Below are positions 10,223 through 22,450 of a stretch of DNA of 64,000 nt, piece after piece; the first letter of the stretch is position 1; every line of letters starts with the position of its first letter. Location: NCBI RefSeq assembly GCF_000516985.1, contig NW_006917096.1:791606-855605 (forward strand). Direction: 5' to 3'. A program made the position numbers and the translations under genes. The DNA comes from Pestalotiopsis fici W106-1 (taxonomy: Eukaryota > Ascomycota > Sordariomycetes > Amphisphaeriales > Sporocadaceae). The notes under the pieces were generated by a model. That model saw nothing but the letters and a program-made list of their open reading frames with translations, did no database searches and was not told the origin of the DNA.

Positions 10223-12142
10223 GGCGACAGATTTTGATCAGAGCATTCGCGACGAGTCAATGCTAAGATGATGTCTAAGCATCACATCGTGTAAGCTAGA
10301 TACTCCGATACGTTCAAGAAAATTTACAAGTTGGCGGCATCACTTACATCTATCCTGACGCACGTGAAAGCGCCTTTCTAGGACTGTAACAACAATTCCT
10401 GCTCAGGTCACAAAAGGAAACAGTGTCCCGTTACAACACTAGGCAATGGTCGTGAAAGAGGCCCTCCAAGATGCTGGGAGTCGGGACTTGCTGTTGCAAC
10501 CTTTTGCAGCAATGGTATGCAAGGGTTGAACAGCGAAGAGGTGTTCCGAGGAGGGGGAAACAAGTGACCAGGTAAAAGAATACAACCGAGGAAGAGACCT
10601 CAGGGGGGTTCAGACATATGTAGGGGCTCTCTCATGTTGGACACAGAGAATTGTACCGAGCCAGCGCGCGCTGTTCTCGCGAAACACTATGTATGACGTA
10701 GGTGTGTCAACGGGAGGCAGTAGAAGCTATCCCATCTAGGTTATGGAAAGGGATAGCGTCAGCCTCTATGCCGTACAAATTCTTGGAAACGTCCTGCAAG
10801 GCAAATGGCTGGCTGTTTCCAACCCTGTCTTCCGCGCACTAAACTTTTTGCAATTTTTCTTTTCTCATTTCGGTATTATCCCCCATGCATCCCCTGCTGG
10901 CTATGCATCTTTCTTATCTATAACTTATATTCCGAAAAGAATGGATGTGCTCAAATGTGACGCCAGATTCCCATATTTCGAGTTGCACTCTAGCATGGAA
11001 AGGACCCAAGCTCCAGCTCCTGCACACTACTCACCTACCCCACAACCTCCCGCCAGCCGCCTCGCGCAACAGAGGCCATAGCTTCTTGTATGCAAGCCAA
11101 GCTCCAGTGGGCTTTTTAGCGCATCGAGGCTTGAAAACCGGTTTCTGTAGCCGCCCGTCGGTAGAGCGTCAAAAAAGCGTTTGAGATTCAGTACGACTGT
11201 CGCACGGCAGACTCAATCGAAGGCAAGAGCCCAACTCAAAAAGGGTGTCCTTCACTCCTTTGTACGCGGCATCTTTTTTGATGTGATCGATCGATTTTAC
11301 AAATGCTGTGGATACAAGATGCCTACTAGTCTGATCTCCCTTCTTTTTCTTTTTTTCAGCTCGTTGAAAATCCCTTGTTCTTGCACCGTCAATCAGCCCT
11401 TCTTTCGGGCCTTAGGGTCTGGGCCTAGGGGCGCTAGATCGCCGCAAGATCTACGACCAGGATGCAAATCAGTTCTGTAAACTTGCGTCATGATGGGCTG
11501 GCGATCCAGGCGTCGTTTACAGCAAACTCAGTCACTACCATCCGACCGTCTACTGAAGTCTGTATACTAAAAGCAGTTGAACTAAACGTACCTTTGACTA
11601 GTATCAGGAGTTGCTGATAGTCATCAAAGTTCGTACCAGACACTGGTCGCTTGCTAGACCCGGAATATGAGTGCCGATTCGCTTAACGGAGTGTTGTTCA
11701 TCCTACCTCCATCAACCGTCTCACGTGCTTATGACTAGGTAGGCAAAACAAACTCAGTGTGCTGCCGCAAGGTGAGAATAGTATATGAAAAATAACCTAC
11801 CATTATATTTCTTTCTTACTAGTCACCTATATTCCTCATTCACATGCTCAATTGCTTCAGACTGATGATCCTGATTGATGGAGAAAGTTGACAAGCTATA
11901 TCTCATTGTGCAATTCTGTGCCATCATATCTCGTGGCGATTTAGCCTTTCCTAAATTTGATACAATTCAGATAAATGCAATGGTGCTCTCCCAATCATAA
12001 TGCGCCCGTGACCATGCTCGCAGATTCCCTTGCTATATGCATATAAATACAAATACGATAAGTATACTCCCCCAAATATTCAGAACTATAGAATCCCTGG
12101 TGCTGTCAGGGTTCTTTGAATTCTTAATCCTGCATTTTCGAT
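10223..12142. other. Intergenic, upstream region of the Mug190-like gene
   Basis: About 1.9 kb without a supportable gene. Short frames at 10743-11081 and 11181-11480 have no family resemblance and poor coding character. The part nearest 10222 should carry the promoter and 5' leader of the Mug190-like gene; the part near 12143 is the 3' flank of the next minus-strand gene. Confidence 0.6.
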
Positions 12143-13456
12143 TCAGTTGCTGGCTACCAGATCAGGCGGGACGGGAGTATCCCTCCTGCTTCCAGTTTCT
12201 GAGTTAAATAGAACCGCAGAGCCAAGGTGCGATGCTTTCACCAGATGCGTGTTGAGTGCAGCGAGAGTAGGCGTCCTTGCATCTAAATCGCCATTCAAGG
12301 GCGTGGTTGCTCTGCTGGAGGACAAGACACTGCTGGCGTCTGACATCTCCACATCCACATTGGCGTCGTGTGCCCGCGGCTCGGCAGCCTCGACGCTGCT
12401 TTGCACCATGGATAGCATGGGCACAACGACTCGTGGCGTGGACGCCTCGGCCGCGGCGGCTGCCCGCAGTGAAACACTGGCTTCGCTGTCCTCCTCTTCC
12501 GCATCCTGGCCAATCGTCCACACCCATCTGCGCTTCTTCTCCTTTCTCTTCTTGCGAATGCCCCCGGGGCGTGGTGACCCGGCGGCATTATCTGACCCCA
12601 AGCCAGCCATGCGTCGCCTCATTTCCTCGAATGGTCCCGGTGTCTGGCCGCCATCACGGGTCTCGTCGCCAGTATACGCCATGGTGTGGTCGAGGACCAT
12701 TTCAGAGTCCTCCGCCGTGGGTGTTGCTGAATACGGCGACGCGTCTTCGCTGAGCAAATCGACATGCGATTTGGTATACTTTTCCGTGATGATCGTCTGG
12801 GTTAGGGGGCTTTCGTATCCCACCCGCCGCGCCGCCTTCTCCTGGAGTCGCAGAGACTGCCGCCTCGGCGAAATCGGTGACTTGTCGCCTGCGTGTGGCA
12901 GTGGAGAGTTCCTCAGTATGCTGTGAAGGGAGCGAGGATGCGTATATGGCAACTTGGCCGCTGGAACATTCAGCATCTTCCTACGGCTTTGCGCCGGAGA
13001 GGTAGGACCGGCCTGTCCGGCGATATCCGTGGGGCCGAATGAAAACACTCTTGGCGCTGTACTCTCCACGGGTCCTGCTGATAATGGTGGCGTCGCGGTC
13101 ATGGTACTGGGGAATTGAATCTCTATTTGCATGGGCGATTTTGGGTTGGCAGATAATGGAGTGTCGGGATACGTGGCCGTGTATGGAGTTTGTGTCCTTT
13201 GCAGATCCTTGAGAACCTCTGGATTTGTTTGTATCCTCAACGTTTGAAGAAGATTTATAGCGGTGACTGGTGTCGATTGGACCGGCGTCGACCTCTCAAT
13301 CGCGGTAACGTATACATTTGAAAGCGTGTTAAAGGCAGTCGGCGACTTGATATCGGTATGGAGGCCCAGTGTGCTCTTTGATCTGGTCCGACCAGTTGCT
13401 GCCGTTGAAGTCTGGAGAGACAGCCGGGGTCTCTTGGAGGTGTTTGAAGTAGACAT
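12143..13456 (-). CDS. Disordered protein of unknown function rich in SP/TP sites
   Basis: A single exon of 437 residues starting MSTSNTSKRPRLSL. I recognise no folded domain. The chain is polar and low in hydrophobics throughout, so it is probably disordered. It carries about 20 serine/threonine-proline sites (for example KSPT, QTPY, KSPISPRR, ESPL, QTPG, GSPR), the minimal target of cyclin-dependent and MAP kinases. A short basic cluster (KKRKEKKRRWVW) could be a nuclear localisation signal and ends in a tryptophan pair that looks like a conserved short motif. LHSILRNSPLP in the middle also looks like a linear motif. These features suggest a phosphorylated nuclear or cell-cycle factor, but that is inference. 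The gene has its own start context and no intron signals. Confidence 0.82.
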   Translation of the reverse strand: MSTSNTSKRPRLSLQTSTAATGRTRSKSTLGLHTDIKSPTAFNTLSNVYVTAIERSTPVQSTPVTAINLLQTLRIQTNPEVLKDLQRTQTPYTATYPDTPLSANPKSPMQIEIQFPSTMTATPPLSAGPVESTAPRVFSFGPTDIAGQAGPTSPAQSRRKMLNVPAAKLPYTHPRSLHSILRNSPLPHAGDKSPISPRRQSLRLQEKAARRVGYESPLTQTIITEKYTKSHVDLLSEDASPYSATPTAEDSEMVLDHTMAYTGDETRDGGQTPGPFEEMRRRMAGLGSDNAAGSPRPGGIRKKRKEKKRRWVWTIGQDAEEEDSEASVSLRAAAAAEASTPRVVVPMLSMVQSSVEAAEPRAHDANVDVEMSDASSVLSSSRATTPLNGDLDARTPTLAALNTHLVKASHLGSAVLFNSETGSRRDTPVPPDLVASN

Positions 13457-15140
13457 TGCTGCTGACTTTGTGGAGATTCCGGCGATGTGGGAATTGAATT
13501 ATACAGATAGTAGTGGAAAGATGGTGCGGCTCTGGACTATCAAGGAAGAATTCTATAGTCGAGCATACCCACTCTAACGGTGCCACAGGCAACAGAATTA
13601 TAATGAGCAGCTTCCCAGCCGGCCGGGTAGTCGAACGCCAGAGAGAAGCGGGTAAGATGACAGTGTCGACGAGGGAAACAAGCGGCGAGTAGTTTAATAT
13701 AATTCGAATCCAGCTATGGCAGCCAAAAAGACGGTAAAGCTAATGCAATGTGATGCAGTTCTAGACGAGAGGAGATAGGTCGAGGAAACAAAGGGAGGGG
13801 AAATCAGACGAGTAAAAAAGGAGCTGGGGAAGTCGAGAGTGTTGAGGCTAATGCAGTTGCTCACGATGAGAATACATGCTGGTTGGCTATAAAAAGAGAA
13901 GAGGCACAGGGGTCTTGTTAAACGGCGCTTGTCACATCCCTTTGCCCACCGCCATGGGTAAGACGAGCCAATCAGTCAGATCCTTAGTCGGCTGTCGCAG
14001 TTGGTCCCATGCTTGTACGGCGTCTAATTTGGGCCATTCCAACGAACAAAGATCCATCGCTTAACTGCGGGGCATCCTTCGTTGCTAATCCATGAGTCCA
14101 GCTTGGTAAGAGATGCCAGTCGAGGTTGAGCGGTCAACGAAAGAGCACAGCAAAAGCTATTGGCCAGCCAACTGGTCAATAACCACATATGCAACTCTTA
14201 CTTATGGTTGTCGAGACCAATTGGATTCTTCTCGAAAAAAGAACATTTGCCCATGTCAATCCCGTGATTGCCTCACACCCCAGTCATGAGATGTTCAAGC
14301 AACAGGCTTACGAGCAACAAAAGAACAGTCAGTCGCCTCGGTCTCTTCATTTCAGAAAAGACAGATACACGCAATACACTACGCTGCTTTACCACAGTAC
14401 CGTCATGTCAATTTTTAGATACCCGAATCCGCCGAGTGGATCCAACAATCCAGTAAAAAGGTACCTCTCTGATTCCTAGTATGGGAAAACATCATAGCCT
14501 GTGAATCAACAAATCCATTACGAGTGTCGGTGACAATGTTTAAGCATCGGGGTCATCGAGAACTCTCGAGGATGAGATGATACAATCATACAAGAGAGCG
14601 AAGAACTAGTCTGTAAGACCCAGGCATTTGTTTTCTGAGTACCCCATTTAGGAAAATATGGGGGAAAATGTCCGACGCCGCTGGGCAGCCAGCGTGGCAA
14701 TAGGGCCCCATACAATTACGCCAGCCCGTGCCAGCCAGCCAGCTCATCGGGAGACGGAACCCCCGATCGGCTTGTTAGCAAGGGCCCTAAAATCTAATAC
14801 ACTTAAAAAAGACTATAATTGGAATATCATAAGTGCACGGATCCATGCGGAATGTGGAATGCTTAATTGCTAGATGGAAGACAAGGGGTTCTGCTGAGTT
14901 ACCACTGTATTGGAAAACCCGAACAAAATCAATATTCGCCGCTTGTGGGTATCTTTGACATGTTCCGAGACAAAAATTCAAGGATGTATCATCTACTGAA
15001 TGTGGCTTTGAGCTGATGCAAGGGATATATCTCGCCATCGGGGCCCAATATTTTCTCTTTTGATCAAGTGTTGAATGGAGAACTGTCGTTTTCGGTTGCT
15101 CGGTACATTCGGAAAGTTGTCAGGGCCGAGATCAAAAAAT

Positions 15141-15170
15141 AATGCACCATAATGCACCATAATGCACCAT
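15141..15170. repeat. Three perfect copies of a 10-bp tandem repeat
   Basis: The unit AATGCACCAT occurs three times with no spacer and no mismatch. It is a minisatellite-like slip repeat in a gene-free region. Confidence 0.95.
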
Positions 15171-15183
15171 GTTAGCTGAATTT

Positions 15184-15237
15184 GCTGGGCTGGGCTGGGC
15201 TTGGCTTGGCTGGCTGGACTGACTGACTGGGCTGATG
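15184..15237. repeat. GGGCT/GGCT/GACT microsatellite-like tract
   Basis: The stretch consists of decaying GGGCT, TGGCT and GACT units (TGGGCTGGGCTTGGCTTGGC and on). It follows the decamer repeat after about 13 bases, so replication slippage has probably acted here twice. Confidence 0.8.
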
Positions 15238-15799
15238 GGACTCAACTGCTGACAAGGGAGGAGGAGCCTATTGAAACAAAAAAAAAACGTCCTTACTGTA
15301 GACAGCCAAGTCCATATGCACGGACCACGTGGTCTAACTAGGGCTGTGAAACTTGCGAACATCAAATGCGATTTGGCATTTTGCGAGTCCGCGACTCCTT
15401 TTTAGTAACTTTGATGATCATGAAATGGATTCATCCTGGATCAGCGGACCTACTTCATAAAAATAAAATGTGCTGTCATTATTACTTTGTGCACTGCCCT
15501 GCCCAAGGAATGAACGGCCGCCAGTGCTCCTGATCCATTGAGATCCAATATTCGCTGCCTGGGACGCGAATTGCTCACCTCTACCTAATTAGTTCATTAC
15601 TCAGCACGCTCCGTCAAGAGATCTCTGACACAATCTGTAAGATCCACGATTTGTTTGTCAATACTAGTCAAATAGTCTGGTGCAAAAGTACCGTCTTCAG
15701 TCATATCTGGATGCATTTCGGAGGCAAGCAAATAAACGACGGTGACTCCAAATCCTCTCCGGATCCGGGAACGCACCGCGTACCAACAACAACAATCAC

Positions 15800-17640
15800 A
15801 TGACTCCAGGGCCGAGCGTGGATACAATGTTCCCCGGGACGAAAACCCCACAAGCACGAGACACCAACAGCCTCTCGGAACCGAAGAATCGCATTATACT
15901 GCATTTTGTAAGATCCGCATATTGGCGTAGCCGCATTCCTCTTAGTTCCTGGTGCTAAAATGGTTGAAGGATTATGATTGCTTCTACGCCAGTGTCTTCG
16001 AGAATGAGAATCCTTCGTTACGATCCCTACCCCTGGGTATCAAGCAGAAGAGCATACTAGCCACTTGCAATTATGTCGCCCGTGCCAGGGGTGTCAAGAA
16101 GCTGATGCTCATATCGGAAGCACAAAAGCTCTGTCCCGATCTGGTGCTAATGAATGGCGAGGATTTGACGCGGTTCCGAGCCGCATCCAAGAAACTATGG
16201 ACTTTTCTACGATCGCACTCTTGGAATAAGCGAGTTGAACGCTTGGGGCTCGATGAGGTGTTTTTGGATGTCTCCGACATAATTTCCTATAACCAACAAA
16301 TCCTCAATCCGAACGCCTTGGCGCAATCCTTCTTTCAATTATCGCAGGAAGATCCCGAGAAAGGGTTTGCCTTTGATGCCTCTTCCTTCTTCGGATGCAC
16401 ATATCCTAAAGAGTACAGATGCCAGGACGAGTCTGAACGGGACCCGCTCCTGCTTCGCTTGATCCTAGCATCACATCTGGCTGGGTATCTCCGGCACAAG
16501 CTGGAGGAGGAATTTGGTTATACTTCAACGTGTGGTGTTTCTATCAACAAGGTCCTTGCCAAACTGGCAGGGACGAGGAACAAGCCCAAGAACCAGACTT
16601 CACTAATCAGTCTCGAGGACCAAGACGTTCAAAATTTCATGGGTGCACATCAGATCAGGAAGGTCCCCGGTCTAGGTCATAAAACATCTCATCTTGTTCA
16701 AAACCACGCCCTCTCTCGTGATTCAGCAGATATTCCCCATAGTGAGGAATATTCGGCCAAGATTACTGTTCAAGAAGTGCTTTCCTGTCCGAATATGTCC
16801 CCAGAGCTACTTGAAAAGATTCTTGGCAGATCAGGCGCAGAAAGGGGCATTGGTTTGAAAGTATGGAGACTTCTGCATGGAGTTGACGAGTCTCCTGTCA
16901 AGGAGGCCAGTGATGTGCCAACTCAAATCAGCATTGAAGACACTTACATGTCCAAACCACTCAATGCGCCTTCTGAGCTCATGCGAGAGCTCCGGGCCCT
17001 AACAGCTTCACTCGTCAAGAGAATGCATGTTGACTTGCTAGATGAGGATTTACATGCTCAGGAGACAAGCGGCCGCAAGTGGCTTGCCTGCCCTAAAACA
17101 CTACGACTATCAACGCGAACTAAAAATAGGCCGATTGCGGATAATCAAAATACATTCAGTCGCAATTCGAGAAGTCAATCGCTTCCGAATTTTGTCTTCT
17201 CCCTGAGAGACAGCCAAGAGGTCATTGTAGAACGGCTCGTCAATGAGGTTGTACTACCTCAATTCAGGCGACTCCACACTGAACGGCAGGGATGGAATCT
17301 GTCCTTGATCAACATTTGTGTAACCAATATGGTTCTCACAGGAAATGAAGAAGGCACGGGCAGTGGGCGTGACATATCGTTCATGTTCAAGACACAAGAC
17401 ACAAGGTTCAAAGAGTTTACCGTTTACGATCAATCAACCCCTGTTGCCTCTCCCGAAGTTGAAGACATCACGGGCGCCATACCCAAGCAGCTCATGCCAG
17501 ATACTTCTGATGACCAAGGAGGAATGGACGAGTGGGTTGAAGATGAGCCAGAGGACGTTCTACGATGTCCAGAGTGTGGATGCTCTATACCCACATTTGC
17601 TCTATCAGCTCATGAGAGATTCCATATGATGGGAGACTGA
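15800..17640 (+). CDS. POLI: DNA polymerase iota, Y-family translesion polymerase
   Basis: Two exons (15800-15907 and 15970-17640) encode 592 residues. The 62-nt intron starts GTAAGA and ends TTGAAG. Splicing it creates the diagnostic junction RIILHF-DYDCFYASVF. Catalytic acidic residues are D37 (in FDYDCFY) and D131/E132 (in RLGLDEVFLDV). The palm motif ATCNYVARARGVKK, the thumb region GVSINKVLAKLAG and a helix-hairpin-helix (IRKVPGLGHKT) follow. The last ~30 residues contain CPECG and AHERFH, a C2H2 ubiquitin-binding (UBZ-like) finger, which would bring the enzyme to ubiquitylated PCNA. It should insert nucleotides opposite damaged bases in the nucleus. The start is uncertain: ATG 15827 is in the same frame, has a better context (A at -3) and would give 583 residues. 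Confidence 0.9.
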
Positions 17641-18900
17641 GACGAGTACGAATACATTTGCCACCTTGAGTAGCTTCTATTTTTGTGCGCCATATCTTTT
17701 ACGATTAAATGTAGTGCTCCCAGAAGACATGGCAAGGAAAACAAAAGATTGTACACTAAACATTTCTGATTCGTTCGTTTACGGATTCGTAAACATGGCA
17801 ACTCTTGTGCGTTGTTAACCCACTTGTGAATGGGGAGCATAACCCCATAGATGGAGCCATGAAGAGTACTGTTTACCAAGTGGTCCGTGATGACCGAATC
17901 TGGCACTACTGCGCCACTACCAAGTACGAATGGAATGTTTAGGCAATGGCTTCTATGATCTGACTGTAGTGCTGTCTAATAATAAACTTGTTGGCAAAGC
18001 TAAAACCTCGGCTCCTGGTTTTGTCAGTGCCCTCGGGTTCCAACCAGGATGTTTTGTCGGCGATAGTCTACGCCCCATATCCCGATTGTAGTAGTTCCCA
18101 AGTTAATGGATCTAGCGCTCATACTCACGATAGATGTAAAATCCGCAGTGTTTATTCAACAGTGTGCTATTTGAGAGGGAGACCTGGTATTCATGTCGTT
18201 AAGATGATTTGATTAACTTGGTCAAAACAGAGCCTACATCTTTACGAACTCGCTATGGTCGCCGACTTTTCGCCACTCCTCTGTCAAAGAAATACGATTC
18301 TCACAGGAATGAATTCCGGTTTCTCTGCTTCAATTTCAACTCTCAACAATATCACCTCACGAGACTACACGACTCAAAACTGAATGGATAGGGGTATCTG
18401 TCTGACGTTGCGTCCAGCTCAAATATTAAATGTTCATAGTATTACTTTGCTGAGAATATCATATAAATTTACACACCTTCTTATCAAAAAGGTGTACTTT
18501 CATCTTCATCAAGCAAATGTCGGATGGATTGTTATTACAAGCACTACGGAACACCGGTCAGGATGTCGGCTTAAAATCAATACATTCAATGAGCCGGATC
18601 ATCAAAAACCTACGTTCCCTACGCAGGTATTCTAATCGAGAATGTGATTTATGTACCTGCTTGAAGTGACTTACACACTACTAATGTCCACAGTGACGCC
18701 AACCGGAGCATGATAATTCTAATATTTATTGTACGGCTCCGAATCCGGAGCTGGATCCGGGCTTACTCAGGGTCCCACTTTCGGCGAGCGCGGGGTTTTA
18801 TGTGCGTGGACCGGATCGGTGATAAAACACCCATGCCACCACCAACTTTCTCACATCACTTCAAAGTGCTGCAAAAAGCCATCGCCTCAAAAGAGTCAAA
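17641..18900. other. Intergenic, AT-rich
   Basis: About 1.26 kb with low GC, especially 18400-18720, and no supportable gene. The right part should hold the promoter of the dienelactone hydrolase gene. Short frames here read as random sequence. Confidence 0.6.
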
Positions 18901-20077
18901 ATGCTCATCAAAGAAAGCCATGTCGATGTGCAAACAAAGGTGGATGGAAAGGAGTCCTCAATGAGTATGTAATAGTTTGAGAGCTTGTAGCTTGTTGAGA
19001 AGCTGACCAATTGACCATCTCATAGGGATCTTTCTCTTCCACCCCACCATCCCCCAATATCCTAATGCGTATGTCAAAGGGCGTTGGCTGTGCTGGGAAC
19101 TTTGGAATAGGCGCTGACATCATTGAGAAAGACGATTCCCTGGTGTCGCTGTTTTCAGCGAGATCTACCAAGGTAAATGCGCGCCCATTGGAGAATAATC
19201 CTTTGACCACCGTCGTACGTGTCTTCAGCCGACTGACACTAAGAAGTGACTGGCCCGGTGGCCAGATTCGCCCGCCAGATTGCAGGACAAGGCTACATCG
19301 TTGCAGCTCCATCGTCTTACCATGACTTCACTGGACCGGAGCCACTTGCATACGATGTCCCGGGCACGGACAAGGGAAACGAGTGGAAGGTGAAGAAGGT
19401 ATGTCAACTCGTGCCAAAGTAGCTTCTGCCAAGTTGCTGACACTTCATGCGCGGGTTGTAGACACTTCAGTCCTACGATGAGGACTCCTACAAGACAGTA
19501 GACTATCTTCTCAGCCTACCCACGTGCACTGGACGGATTGGTGTGACGGGCATGTGCTTGGGCGGCCACCTGGCTCTTCGGGCAGCGGTACGGCTCCCTC
19601 AACTCCCTTGACAGCCAACCACGAACCGGAATGTTGCTAACTTGCGTACAGCTGGACCCGCGAGTAAACGCCTGCACGGCCTACTTTGCCACCGACGTGC
19701 ACAGCCGAACCCTCGGCCCCTACGAGAGCGCCAACACGTCGGCGACGGCGCCGGCGGGCAGCACCCACACCATTGACAAGCTGAGCGAGGTCCAGGGCGA
19801 GGTGGCCATGATCTTTGGGCTCAAGGACACGCACGTCCCGGACGCCGGCCGCGACCTGATCCGCCTCAAGCTGCGCGAGGCGGGCGTCGTCTTTAGCTTT
19901 TACGAGTTCGCCTGGGCCCAGCACGCCTTTATCCGCGACGAGCTCAGCAAGGGCCGCTACGATCCTGCCATTACCAAGGTCTGCTTTGAGGTCCTGCTCG
20001 AGCTCTTTGGGCGCGCGCTCAAGACGGACCTGGGTCCCAAGGACGGAACGCCCGAGAAGGTTGAGCATGTCTGCTAG
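18901..20077 (+). CDS. Dienelactone hydrolase family protein
   Basis: Six exons (18901-18964, 19026-19068, 19132-19172, 19247-19398, 19462-19587, 19652-20077) encode 283 residues, so the gene is more fragmented than its neighbours. The alpha/beta hydrolase core is continuous after splicing: FPGVAVFSEIYQVTGPVARF, then GYIVAAPSSYHDF, then the nucleophile elbow GVTGMCLGGHLALRAA with C132. The likely triad is completed by D201 (FGLKDTHVP) and H233 (WAQHAFIRDE). Cys-Asp-His is the dienelactone hydrolase pattern rather than Ser-based esterase. Family members hydrolyse lactones or esters; the substrate here cannot be read. Two of the introns end in AAG. No aromatic-catabolism genes lie nearby, so pathway membership is unknown. 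A cytosolic enzyme is likely since no signal peptide is seen. Confidence 0.9.
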
Positions 20078-21323
20078 AGGTAGGGCTTTGCTATGAGCTC
20101 GTAAAGAAAACCACCACTACATCAGATAGACGATGGACACTGGTGGATAATCAGTTCATGTCTCAGTGATTACTATATCATGCTCAGGTATCGTAGAAAT
20201 GAGTCCTGGATTGCAATGCATTCCCCAAATGTCACGTGTTGGCAATAAATTCCTGGAGTTCAAGCCGCAATGCAAGCATGTCGCACCGCCGTCGGGTCCA
20301 ACTCACAATGTCACAGTGTCTCCCACGTGTCGTGTCAGCATGGTAGACTACTTATTGCAGACACCTAAAAAGCTTTTCAATCGCACATAATGCAGCCAGT
20401 ATCTAAATCCAGGACAACTAAAGGTACCAACCACATATACCAGACACGTAGATACTGCCAGTCATTATCTAAATAGCCAAAATTAGTGGTATGCGATGAT
20501 GAGCTCTAGCAGACTGCTCAAATCAGATCTATCATCTCTATTTGCATGTTGTTCTGACTAAGCTTCCATTCTATGTCAAGAGTGTATTGGCGGATTGGGC
20601 GGAACTGGCGTGTAGCTGTTGTAGAAAGCGACGTGAGCTCCTGTATTGTCCGCAATTGGAAGCGTTCGAGTCATTTGGGTTCTACGCCTTGATCCTTGCT
20701 TGGTGCAACGAGATCTAGATCTATCTGGAAGAGAATTAATCATGCAGATACAGTGACATGACGTACGGATGGAATAGGCAATGATTAGAGATGGAACGAT
20801 GAATTGACGAGTTGCTATTCGAAACTCTGCGACACCATTCTACGGCGGTCGATCAGGTTGGAAATTTTCCACTTATTCGCCCCCTTGGCAATATGCGCGC
20901 ACATGCATCGAGGGGTACGTACACTGTTCCATAGAACTTGGCGGGCTGCAGACACACATGAATGATGCATGGCTGAGCTGAAAGGCACAGACAGAAGGGG
21001 ACGAAGAAAAAGCCTGCCCCAGGCCCCCCAGTCAGCAATTGGATAGGTTGCCTGAGAGATGCAAAAAAGAGAGAGAGAGAGAAAGTGGGTCTCGACAAAA
21101 AATCCACTTCTTTGGGGCTACGACTTTAGTTCGACAAGACGTCACCGCCCGGCCATGGCGGGGTCGTGGATGGTTCTACGACACTCTTCGAAAGCTCTCG
21201 TTGTGTCGCAGAGCTCTGCAAAGATTGGGAAAAACAGTAGGGACGCGGTAATTTTGGAGGAGCCAGAAGCCGGTAGATTAAAGTAGTAGAAGAGACGGGA
21301 AAATTGAAGAATGCTTTAGCTGT

Positions 21324-21336
21324 TTCTGGAAGTTTG
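21324..21336. promoter_or_regulatory. Imperfect heat-shock element upstream of HSP70
   Basis: TTC-TG-GAA-GT-TTG matches two perfect and one imperfect unit of the alternating TTCnnGAAnnTTC pattern bound by the heat-shock factor trimer. It lies about 360 bp before the HSP70 start and about 50 bp before a perfect element. Confidence 0.6.
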
Positions 21337-21387
21337 TAGACCGAATTGGGCGCTTGTAGGCGTTTCTGGTGAATGCGATCTTCTAGA

Positions 21388-21400
21388 TTCTGGAAGATTC
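21388..21400. promoter_or_regulatory. Perfect heat-shock element upstream of HSP70
   Basis: TTC-TG-GAA-GA-TTC is three perfectly alternating units of the heat-shock factor site. Another TTC lies at 21381-21383. The site is about 295 bp upstream of the HSP70 ATG. Together with the imperfect copy at 21324 it indicates heat-inducible control. Confidence 0.75.
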
Positions 21401-21694
21401 TCCATTGGCAATACCTCAGGTGGGGCAATTCTTTTCCTGCCACTGCCTGCCTACTTATGAAGAGCCTGACTGCAGCACTGAAACTCTTTCTTTCCATCAT
21501 TCACTTCTCAATCATCCATCAAACAAACAAACGAATACAAAAAAAGTCGTCCTCCAGTCACAAGGACCTTTTTTCTCACACTTTTTCTACATTCAACAAG
21601 ACATTTTCCACGCATTCGCCTAAGAAGCAAGGCGCATTCCTAATTTCCTGAATACCCTCAACCCATACATCACATCACACAACCAACCGCCACC

Positions 21695-22419
21695 ATGGTT
21701 GCAGCAGTTGGAATCGACTTGTTCGTACTCCCCTTCCCTCACTGATTCTTACCCTTCTCGCAGCAGTTGCTAACTATTTTTCTAGGGGTACCACATACTC
21801 GTGTGTCGGTGTCTTCCGTGACGACCGCATCGAGATTATCGCCAACGGTAAGTCCCACAATCCCCAGATTTTCCCAAACGTCATTAGCCGACAGCGCGCT
21901 AACTTTATTCACCAGACCAGGGTAACCGCACCACTCCCTCTTTCGTTGCCTTCACAGATACCGAGCGTCTGATCGGTGATGCCGCCAAGAACCAGGTCGC
22001 CATGAACCCGGCCAACACGGTCTTTGACGCCAAGCGTCTGATCGGCCGCAAGTTCAGCGACCAGGAGGTTCAGGCTGATATGAAGCACTTCCCCTTCAAG
22101 GTCATCGACAAGGGTGGCAAGCCCAACGTCGAGGTTGAGTACAAGGGCGAGTCCAAGACCTTCACCCCCGAGGAGATCTCCTCCATGATCCTCATCAAGA
22201 TGCGTGAGACCGCCGAGGCGTACCTTGGTGGCACCGTGACCAACGCTGTCATCACTGTTCCTGCCTACTTCAACGACTCGCAACGTCAGGCTACCAAGGA
22301 TGCTGGTCTCATCTCTGGCCTCAACGTTCTCCGTATCATCAACGAGCCCACCGCTGCCGCTATCGCCTACGGTCTTGACAAGAAGGCCGAGGGTGAGCGC
22401 AACGTCTTGATCTTCGATC

Positions 22420-22450
<31 letters not shown>

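Larger units (their letters stand above)
13457..15799. other. Intergenic between divergent genes, with short repeats
   Basis: This 2.3-kb region lies between the disordered-protein gene and the polymerase iota gene, which point away from each other. It holds a decamer tandem repeat and a GGCT-rich tract (listed separately). A short coding-like frame on the minus strand at 15597-15716 is discussed as a finding. Nothing else in it is supportable. Confidence 0.55.
20078..21694. other. Intergenic, upstream region of HSP70
   Basis: About 1.6 kb without a gene. The last 400 bp contain heat-shock elements and a CT/CA-rich leader leading into the HSP70 start. The left half shows nothing I can assign. 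Confidence 0.65.

Noticed and set aside
15141..15170. Direct repeats as a CRISPR-like array
   Set aside because: The units are 10 bp with no spacers and the genome is eukaryotic; it is a simple tandem repeat.
17641..18900. AT-rich region as a mutated (RIP) transposon relic
   Set aside because: I could not find terminal repeats or any transposase- or polymerase-like remnant; AT richness alone is not enough.
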